Below, piece by piece: positions 1 to 4,124 of a stretch of DNA of 6,190 nt. The position numbers were made by a program, and so were the translations under genes. Source of the DNA: Sulfurovum sp. (GTDB lineage Bacteria; Campylobacterota; Campylobacteria; Campylobacterales; Sulfurovaceae). The stretch's first letter is position 1; every line of letters begins with the position of its first letter. The stretch is taken from assembly GCA_030622375.1 (NCBI GenBank), contig JAUXGC010000075.1, positions 1 through 6,190 of the forward strand, read 5' to 3'. The notes beneath the pieces were generated by a model, which saw only the letters and a program-made list of their open reading frames with translations, searched no databases and had not been told where the DNA came from.

Positions 1-896
1 CCGGTGACAGTCTTGAGCTTGCACGTAAAAGTAAAGCAGATAAAAACCCGTGGGTTGTTTTTTGTGGTGTTGGGTTTATGGGGCAGAGTGTAAAAGTAAT
101 AGCACCTGAGAAACGTGTACTTATGCCTAAAATCGCCTGTTGTGCGATGGCACGTATGATAGATGGAAGTTATTTTGATGACTCTGTAACATATATGGTA
201 GAACGTGGCATAGCCAAAGATGATATATTGCCTATTACTTACATCAATTCAGATGCGACAGTCAAAGCAAAAGTAGGAGAGATGGGCGGATTGGTCTGTA
301 CATCATCTAACGCGTTTAAGATTATTGAGAAAGGGTTGGAGAGTGGAAAGAAAATACTCTTTGTTCCAGATAGATGTTTAGGACAGAATTTTGCCATACA
401 GATGGGACTTAAATCTTGTGTTATTGGAATAGAAGGAGAAGAAGAGTGCGACCCTAAAGAGGCAGATGTAATCTGTTTTAATGGTTTTTGTTCTGTACAC
501 CAACTCTTTACTTTAGATGATATAGAATTTTATCGCAATAAATATCCTGATATAAGGATAGCAGTACATCCAGAGTGCGACCCTAAAATAGTTGCTGCTT
601 CAGATTTTTCTGGATCTACGTCTCAACTTATCAAATATGTCAAAGAGCTTGACCCTGAACAAAAAGTGGCTGTAGGGACAGAGTATAATTTAGTAAATCG
701 TATGAGAAAGGGCAATACTTATGTGCTATCCTCAACCAAACCAGAGTGTCCTACGATGAATGAGACAACACTTGAAGACTTATATCTTACGCTAAAATCA
801 ATAGAAGACAACAAGCCTATCAATGAAATCGTAGTTGACCTACATATAGCAAAGTATGCAAATTTAGCACTTGAACGTATGTTGGCGATTAAGTAA
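1..896 (+). CDS. nadA: Quinolinate synthase NadA, 5'-truncated by the window edge
   Basis: NadA condenses iminoaspartate with dihydroxyacetone phosphate to quinolinate in de novo NAD synthesis; it is a cytosolic [4Fe-4S] enzyme. The frame is open from base 3 and begins GDSLELARKSKADKNPWVV, the conserved GDS-L-LA region, so the ATG at 78 is internal and roughly the first 35-40 residues are missing. The three expected cluster cysteines are visible: VCTSSNA (codon 297-299), HPECDPK (codon 576-578) and KPECPTMNETTLEDLY (codon 747-749), the last being the family's C-terminal signature. The C-terminus is complete (stop TAA 894-896). Nothing looks broken. nadC, the next enzyme of the pathway, lies 1.4 kb downstream beyond a mobile insert. 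Family assignment is very secure. Confidence 0.97.
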   Translation, partial: GDSLELARKSKADKNPWVVFCGVGFMGQSVKVIAPEKRVLMPKIACCAMARMIDGSYFDDSVTYMVERGIAKDDILPITYINSDATVKAKVGEMGGLVCTSSNAFKIIEKGLESGKKILFVPDRCLGQNFAIQMGLKSCVIGIEGEEECDPKEADVICFNGFCSVHQLFTLDDIEFYRNKYPDIRIAVHPECDPKIVAASDFSGSTSQLIKYVKELDPEQKVAVGTEYNLVNRMRKGNTYVLSSTKPECPTMNETTLEDLYLTLKSIEDNKPINEIVVDLHIAKYANLALERMLAIK

Positions 897-990
897 GGTA
901 GGGTAGTGCAAAGAAAGTAGTTGTAAACCCTATCTCTATGATAGTTATTACAGCATACTTTGATAGGGACATTAGAAAGAAAGGTTGTAA

Positions 991-1194
991 ATGAAAATTA
1001 TATATGATAATGAAACAGATAATATTTATGCAAAGTTTACATATGACCCCGTTATAGAGAGTGAAGAAAAAAACAATGGAACGATAGTAGATTACAATGA
1101 AAAAGGTGACATTGTTGCAGTAGAAGTATTAAAAAAGTGCATGATAAAAAAAGTAGAAGGGTTTGGTGTTTTGTGTTTTGTTGCGAAGCAATGA
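991..1194 (+). CDS. DUF2283-like small protein, 67 aa
   Basis: The ATG at 991 follows a good ribosome binding site (AAAGG at 980-984, 6-base spacing). The N-terminal 50 residues fit DUF2283: MKIIYDNETDNIYAKF, then IESEEKNNGTIVDYNEKGDIVAVEVL, matching the family pattern of YD-E-D-LY, E-S-E and I-DY-E-G-I-IEIL. The family's molecular function is not established; members are small, often encoded in accessory regions, sometimes next to another small gene. The tail after VEVLKK is atypical, and its last ten codons (GVLCFVAKQ and the stop) are formed by the palindrome at 1165-1207, so the original C-terminus may have been replaced by a repeat. The 94-base gap after nadA contains short inverted repeats (CCCTATC 928-934 / GATAGGG 962-968) but no clear terminator with a T-tract, so read-through from nadA is possible. 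Confidence 0.7.
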   Translation: MKIIYDNETDNIYAKFTYDPVIESEEKNNGTIVDYNEKGDIVAVEVLKKCMIKKVEGFGVLCFVAKQ

Positions 1195-1207
1195 AACATG
1201 AAACACC
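1165..1207 (+). repeat. REP-like 20-bp-stem hairpin with GAA loop
   Basis: Bases 1165-1184 pair with 1188-1207 around the triloop GAA (1185-1187). I count 16 Watson-Crick pairs and four G-T (G-U) wobbles, at 1172/1200, 1173/1199, 1179/1193 and 1180/1192, with no unpaired base. The wobbles become A-C mismatches on the bottom strand, so the fold favours the top strand or its RNA. The right arm runs directly into CCTGACC (1206-1212), the core shared with the repeats around the transposase; read on the minus strand this is a GGTCAGG head followed by a palindrome, the layout of REP elements. It covers the stop codon of the DUF2283-like gene. No T-tract follows, so it is not a standard terminator. 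Confidence 0.75.
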
Positions 1208-1277
1208 TGACCTTGCGGTGGATGCATACGTAATTGGGAATATAAAAAGTGCATTTTCAACGCCTGACCTGTATTGA
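1191..1277 (+). CDS. Doubtful 28-aa ORF overlapping the DUF2283 stop, carrying two TPDL motifs
   Basis: The ATG at 1191 overlaps the preceding stop (ATGA, 4 bases) and the frame runs to TGA 1275-1277. The peptide starts MKHETPDLAVDAY and ends NIKSAFSTPDLY. Both TPDL motifs come from the repeat core CCTGACC, so repeat sequence explains much of it. There is no convincing ribosome binding site; expression could only be by translational coupling inside a hairpin. Its end (IKSAFSTPDL) resembles the transposase C-terminus (VKSVYSTPDP) because both lie on copies of the same repeat. Most likely a relic, or a frame left open by chance. Confidence 0.2.
   Translation: MKHETPDLAVDAYVIGNIKSAFSTPDLY
1243..1269 (+). 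repeat. RAYT-associated repeat, copy 1 (+ orientation)
   Basis: This is 25/27 identical to 2296-2322 in the same orientation (differences at 1252 and 1255), and its core TTCAACGCCTGACC (1256-1269) is repeated inverted at 1487-1500. It marks the left side of the degraded DUF3841-like segment. With the copy near 2300 it forms a direct repeat enclosing that segment and the transposase; with the copy near 1490 it forms an inverted repeat enclosing only the segment. A shorter, degenerate copy of the core (AACACCTGACC) lies at 1202-1212. Confidence 0.85.
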
Positions 1278-1517
1278 GTATATTATACTATTCACCCATT
1301 CCATTTTAAGTTCCAAAAAAATAGCTTGTATTGATTCTCCTGTAGACTCTCTATGCCATTGTTTGTCTAGTTCATCCCAATTAAATATATGCTTCCAACT
1401 TTTTAATAATTTATCTTTATATACCTTATCTAAAGGGCAAGAAGGAGATTGAATATTATTTTTCTCTAAGAGTTGTTTCACTTTCGGGTCAGGCGTTGAA
1501 TATCCACTTCTATTGTG
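1257..1517 (-). pseudogene. DUF3841-like C-terminal remnant, minus strand
   Basis: The minus strand is open from a stop at 1518-1520 to the stop at 1257-1259. The only initiator for most of the frame is a GTG at 1479-1481, without a ribosome binding site. The peptide contains KLLKSWKHIFNWDELDKQW and ESIQAIFLELKMEWV. This fits what I remember of the end of DUF3841 proteins (a SW-IF segment followed by QA-F-EL--E-V), a family whose usual length is much greater and whose function is unknown. Both ends are made of repeat sequence: the N-terminal side reads SGYSTPDPK (copy 2) and the last residues VRR come from copy 1. It therefore looks like a gene fragment trapped between two inverted repeats, with its 5' part lost. 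The family call is from memory and moderate; that the frame is truncated is better supported. Confidence 0.5.
1481..1508 (-). repeat. Left inverted repeat of the transposase element (copy 2, - orientation)
   Basis: The plus strand reads CTTTCGGGTCAGGCGTTGAA (1481-1500), then TATCCACT. It is the reverse complement of 2301-2328 with two differences. The outward head is GGGTCAGGCGTT; no GTAG tetranucleotide of the classical REP type is present and no palindrome follows it. Its TTGAAT (1496-1501) can serve as the -35 box of the transposase promoter. Confidence 0.88.
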
Positions 1518-1524
1518 CTATACT
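1496..1524 (+). promoter_or_regulatory. Sigma-70 promoter of the transposase, -35 box inside the inverted repeat
   Basis: TTGAAT (1496-1501) lies 17 bases from TATACT (1519-1524), which is preceded by TGC, giving an extended -10 (TGCTATACT). Transcription would start near 1531, leaving only about 14 bases of leader before the ATG at 1545. The -35 box belongs to the terminal repeat, while the -10 box lies inside the element. Confidence 0.65.
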
Positions 1525-1544
1525 ACCACATAAGAGGAGTCAAA

Positions 1545-2336
1545 ATGTCAAGAAGACCACGCATAGACCTAGCAGGGTTTCATCATGTCATAAATAGAGG
1601 TATAAACCGTGCTGATATTTATAATGATGATGCAGATTATGAGATGTTTTTGAAAATTGTTTGTAAGGCTTGTCGGTCGTATAGGGTAGTGTTGCATGAC
1701 TATTGTCTTATGAGTAACCACTTTCATTTGTTAGTAGAAACCGAACTTGAAAACCTTTCACTTTTTATGAAGCATATTAACTCTAATTATGCCATCTACT
1801 TTAATAAGAAGACAAAGCGTTCAGGACATTTTTGGCAAGGGAGGTTTTACTCTCGCTATATAGTCAATGATGCATACTACTACACGCTCATACAATACAT
1901 AGAACAAAACCCAATAGAAGCCGGGATAGTGTCAAAAGTTGGGGAATACCCTTATACGCTAGGTTCAGTCATAATGAACAAAAATAAACCAGTAAACTGT
2001 GCCAATAAGTCAAAACTCATAGAAGAACTCAGTTATGAAAATGTACAAGATATGATAGGTGTTAGCTTGGATGATGAGGCATTGAAGGTGCTTAAAGAGA
2101 TAGAAATGCAAAAAGTGATAGCCATGGGTAAGGAAAAAAGAGTTGCAAAGTCTAAGGAGCTGAGTGAATACTTTAAAAATACGAAAGATAAAATAGAAAG
2201 AAATAGTGCTATAATCCAAGCAATAGAAGATGGATATACACAAGCCCAACTAGGTAAATACATTGGTTTGTCAAGATCAGCTGTGAGTAAGATAGTAAAA
2301 AGTGTATATTCAACGCCTGACCCTAAAGGAAATTGA
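1545..2336 (+). CDS. REP-associated tyrosine transposase (RAYT, Y1_Tnp family), 263 aa
   Basis: HUH-type single-strand DNA transposase. The ATG at 1545 is preferred over an upstream in-frame GTG (1515) because AAGAGGAG (1532-1539) sits 5 bases before it and the protein then starts with the family-typical MSRRPRIDLAGFHHVINRG. Key parts: the HUH metal site as H59-F-H61 in CLMSNHFHLLVE; GHFWQGRF (94-101); and the catalytic tyrosine, probably Y118, in QYIEQNPIEAG. After the roughly 140-residue nuclease domain comes a charged helical region and then a likely helix-turn-helix (about 222-252, with GYTQAQLGKYIGLSRSAVSK), which many shorter RAYTs lack and which may read the repeats. The last residues (YSTPDPKGN) are encoded by the right inverted repeat. 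The stop TGA shares one base with the nadC ATG. It appears intact and potentially active. Confidence 0.92.
   Translation: MSRRPRIDLAGFHHVINRGINRADIYNDDADYEMFLKIVCKACRSYRVVLHDYCLMSNHFHLLVETELENLSLFMKHINSNYAIYFNKKTKRSGHFWQGRFYSRYIVNDAYYYTLIQYIEQNPIEAGIVSKVGEYPYTLGSVIMNKNKPVNCANKSKLIEELSYENVQDMIGVSLDDEALKVLKEIEMQKVIAMGKEKRVAKSKELSEYFKNTKDKIERNSAIIQAIEDGYTQAQLGKYIGLSRSAVSKIVKSVYSTPDPKGN
2296..2328 (+). repeat. Right inverted repeat of the transposase element (copy 3, + orientation)
   Basis: Bases 2301-2328 mirror 1481-1508 (26/28), and 2296-2322 directly repeat 1243-1269 (25/27). The repeat is coding: it supplies the last transposase codons. It runs into the nadC ribosome binding site AAAGGA (2325-2330), so part of that site belongs to the repeat edge. 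Confidence 0.88.
2325..2330 (+). promoter_or_regulatory. nadC ribosome binding site overlapping the element's right end
   Basis: AAAGGA lies 5 bases before the nadC ATG at 2336. Its first four bases (AAAG, 2325-2328) are part of the inverted repeat (matched by CTTT 1481-1484). This site decides for the ATG at 2336 over the TTG at 2333, and shows that the insertion was fitted, or selected, to leave nadC translatable. Confidence 0.7.
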
Positions 2337-3163
2337 TGTTAAAAGAAATATTTTTAAAAGCTTTAATAGCTGAAGATATTGGAAGAGGAGATCTTTTTTC
2401 TCGCATTAGTGAAAGTAAAGAAATACGTGCTTATATTATCGCCAAGAGTGATGGTGTTTTTGCAGGAAGAGAATATGTTGAGGCATTAGCAAACATGTAT
2501 GACCTTGCTCTTATATGGGAGGTTAAAGATGGTGAGTCTTTTCAAAAAGGACAGAAGCTATTGTTTATTTCTGGAAATTCTAAAACCATTCTCTCTTTAG
2601 AGCGTTCTATCCTCGATATGGTACTTCATGCAAGCTCCATAGCAACCTTAACTGCACAATATGTTGATGCCATTAAAGACACAAACGTAAAACTGCTTGA
2701 TACTAGAAAAACAAGACCACTGCTTCGTGAGTTTGAAAAATATGCAGTACGTTGTGGCGGAGGTATCAATCACCGTATGGGACTTGATGATTGTCTAATG
2801 CTTAAAGATACACATTTGCAAACTATTGATGATTTAGATAATTTTATGAGAGAAGTTCGACAAAAAATACCATTTACCTCAAAAGTAGAGATAGAGTGCG
2901 AGAGCCTAGAGATGGTTAAGCAAGCAATGAAGGCAGGAACAGACATAGTAATGTGTGACAATATGTCTTTAGAGGATACCAAAGAGGTTGTAGGTATTAG
3001 AGATAAAAATTACCCGCATATCTTACTTGAAGCGAGTGGAAATGTCACACTTGAAACCATTAAAGAGATAGCTTCTACTGGTGTAGATGCTATCAGTTCT
3101 GGAAGCATTATTCATCAAGCAAACTGGATTGATTTGTCTATGAAAGTGGAAAGTGCAAAATAG
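2336..3163 (+). CDS. nadC: Nicotinate-nucleotide pyrophosphorylase (carboxylating) NadC, 275 aa
   Basis: NadC converts quinolinate plus PRPP to nicotinate mononucleotide, CO2 and pyrophosphate, following NadA in the pathway; it is cytosolic. Length is normal for the family. Visible motifs are DTRKT (122-126), EKYAVRCGGGINHR (134-147) for quinolinate/PRPP contacts, KDTH (157-160), the acidic EIE (185-187) and CDN (207-209) positions, and the phosphate-binding region EASGN (232-236) to SSGSI (254-258). Most bacteria have KDNH where this has KDTH; I recall the T as usual in Campylobacterota, so it is probably a lineage trait and not damage. It overlaps the transposase stop by one base (TGATG) and the next gene by 11 bases. 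With its former nadA neighbour displaced, it may now depend on read-through or on the transposase promoter; no separate promoter is visible next to it. Confidence 0.96.
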   Translation: MLKEIFLKALIAEDIGRGDLFSRISESKEIRAYIIAKSDGVFAGREYVEALANMYDLALIWEVKDGESFQKGQKLLFISGNSKTILSLERSILDMVLHASSIATLTAQYVDAIKDTNVKLLDTRKTRPLLREFEKYAVRCGGGINHRMGLDDCLMLKDTHLQTIDDLDNFMREVRQKIPFTSKVEIECESLEMVKQAMKAGTDIVMCDNMSLEDTKEVVGIRDKNYPHILLEASGNVTLETIKEIASTGVDAISSGSIIHQANWIDLSMKVESAK

Positions 3164-4124
3164 TAAACCATTCCCTTATGAAGAGGTAAAAGCGAAAATA
3201 CAGAGTGCCAAGTCTGTTACCATACTCTCTCATATTAATCCTGATGCAGATGCACTGGGCACAGCATTGGGTATTTATACTTTGTTGAAAAAAGATAAAA
3301 TAAAAAGAGTTGAAGTGGTCAATGCTTCAAAGGTTTTGCCACGTTACCTTGATTTTCTCCCCTATTTTAATAAAATCAAACATAAAATAGAGTATGACAA
3401 TAGTCTGATAATCTCTTGTGACTGCGGAAGTATAGATAGGCTAGGATTTGACCTTGAAAATAGAGAGATAATAAATATAGACCATCATCAAAGTAGTACG
3501 CACTACGGGAGCATTAATGTAGTGATTCCAGAGTATGCATCTTCTTCACAAGTGGCATTTGGGCTTTTTAAGAATATTTATGAGATAGATGCCGATACGG
3601 CAACCTGTTTTTATGCTGCACTCTTTTCAGATACACAACATTTTACGACTTCGTCTGTAAACAAAGAGGTATTTGATGTAGTAGGTGCATTGGTTGATGC
3701 AGGTGCTGCACCAGATATTGTAGCATTCAATTTCACACAAAGACGCCCATTAAGTTCTCTGCGTATTTTGGAAAAAGCTTTAAGAAGTTTAACATTGTAT
3801 AAAGAGGCAAAAGTAGCAACTTTGATGGTAACCAAAGAAGATATAGAGGCTACAGGTGCCACTATACCAGACATGGAGGGCATTGTTGATTATGCAAAAT
3901 CTTTAGTAACTGTGGAGATTGCAATTTTTGCTATGGAGTTAGATGAGGGAATCCGCATATCTTTACGGAGTAAAGGTGTAGATGTTAGCAGGGTTGCACT
4001 TGCTTTTGGTGGAGGTGGTCATAGAGTAGCATCTGGCTTCACCATAAAAGAGAGTGGAATGCAAGAAATTATAGATATAATTTTAGAGAAGATAAAAGAA
4101 TTAGGATTAGTAAATGAGAAGTAG
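3153..4124 (+). CDS. DHH/DHHA1 phosphoesterase, NrnA-like (nanoRNase/pAp phosphatase family), 323 aa
   Basis: Predicted manganese-dependent phosphoesterase acting on short oligoribonucleotides, pAp or cyclic-dinucleotide products. Domain order is DHH (about 15-165) then DHHA1 (about 210-320). Metal-site motifs are complete: SHINPDADALG (H27, D31, D33), ISCDCGS (D90), NIDHHQSS (D110-H111-H112) and FSDTQHF (D160). The DHHA1 glycine loop is GGGGHRVASG (286-295). The length fits NrnA and is far below RecJ. The start is a GTG at 3153, inside the last codons of nadC; no ATG exists in frame near the N-terminus, and the GGA upstream is close (2 bases), so translation probably depends on coupling to nadC. 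It ends overlapping the peptidase gene by 11 bases. The exact substrate cannot be told from sequence. Confidence 0.9.
   Translation: MQNSKPFPYEEVKAKIQSAKSVTILSHINPDADALGTALGIYTLLKKDKIKRVEVVNASKVLPRYLDFLPYFNKIKHKIEYDNSLIISCDCGSIDRLGFDLENREIINIDHHQSSTHYGSINVVIPEYASSSQVAFGLFKNIYEIDADTATCFYAALFSDTQHFTTSSVNKEVFDVVGALVDAGAAPDIVAFNFTQRRPLSSLRILEKALRSLTLYKEAKVATLMVTKEDIEATGATIPDMEGIVDYAKSLVTVEIAIFAMELDEGIRISLRSKGVDVSRVALAFGGGGHRVASGFTIKESGMQEIIDIILEKIKELGLVNEK

Larger units (their letters stand above)
1481..2328 (+). mobile_element. REP/RAYT-type element: transposase gene bounded by 28-bp inverted repeats
   Basis: The left end 1481-1508 and right end 2301-2328 are inverted copies of each other, 26 of 28 bases matching, with an uninterrupted 18-base match (1486-1503 against 2306-2323). 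Between them lies one intact Y1 HUH transposase gene and little else. RAYT genes flanked by inverted REP sequences are a known arrangement; unlike classical insertion sequences they usually stay single-copy and are thought to mobilise or maintain REPs. I see no target-site duplication outside the repeats, which fits HUH chemistry. The exact ends are inferred from the extent of identity, and the repeat copies at 1202-1269 suggest that the mobile unit may once have been larger. Confidence 0.75.

Noticed and set aside
78..80. ATG as the nadA start
   Set aside because: The same frame is open back to base 3 and encodes the conserved GDSLELA region, so the gene begins before the window.
444..586. 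Repeated GAGTGCGACCCTAAA inside nadA, partly like the repeat edge GACCCTAAAG
   Set aside because: Both encode ECDPK in NadA; the second is the conserved cluster motif. The similarity to the transposon repeat is about ten bases and lacks the core, so it is coincidental.
897..990. Terminator or promoter between nadA and the DUF2283-like gene
   Set aside because: Only short, alternative inverted repeats without a T-tract, and no -10/-35 pair with acceptable spacing.
1174..1207. Integron attC site
   Set aside because: The palindrome lacks the RYYYAAC / GTTRRRY core sites and bulged bases of attC, and no integrase is present.
1249..1452. Plus-strand ORF of 67 codons
   Set aside because: It is the antisense of the DUF3841-like fragment, begins in the repeat, is rich in S, L and C without motifs, and has no ribosome binding site.
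1515..1517. GTG as the transposase start
   Set aside because: It lies inside the -10 promoter region and has no ribosome binding site; the ATG at 1545 has a strong one and gives the family N-terminus.
2010..2263. Two minus-strand ORFs of 76-79 codons within the transposase gene
   Set aside because: Antisense shadows with low-complexity F/S/L composition and no start signals.
1202..2322. CRISPR array
   Set aside because: Copies are few, in both orientations and irregularly spaced, with genes between them; no cas genes are seen.
2333..2335. TTG as the nadC start
   Set aside because: The adjacent ATG at 2336 has the right distance from AAAGGA and the typical NadC length.
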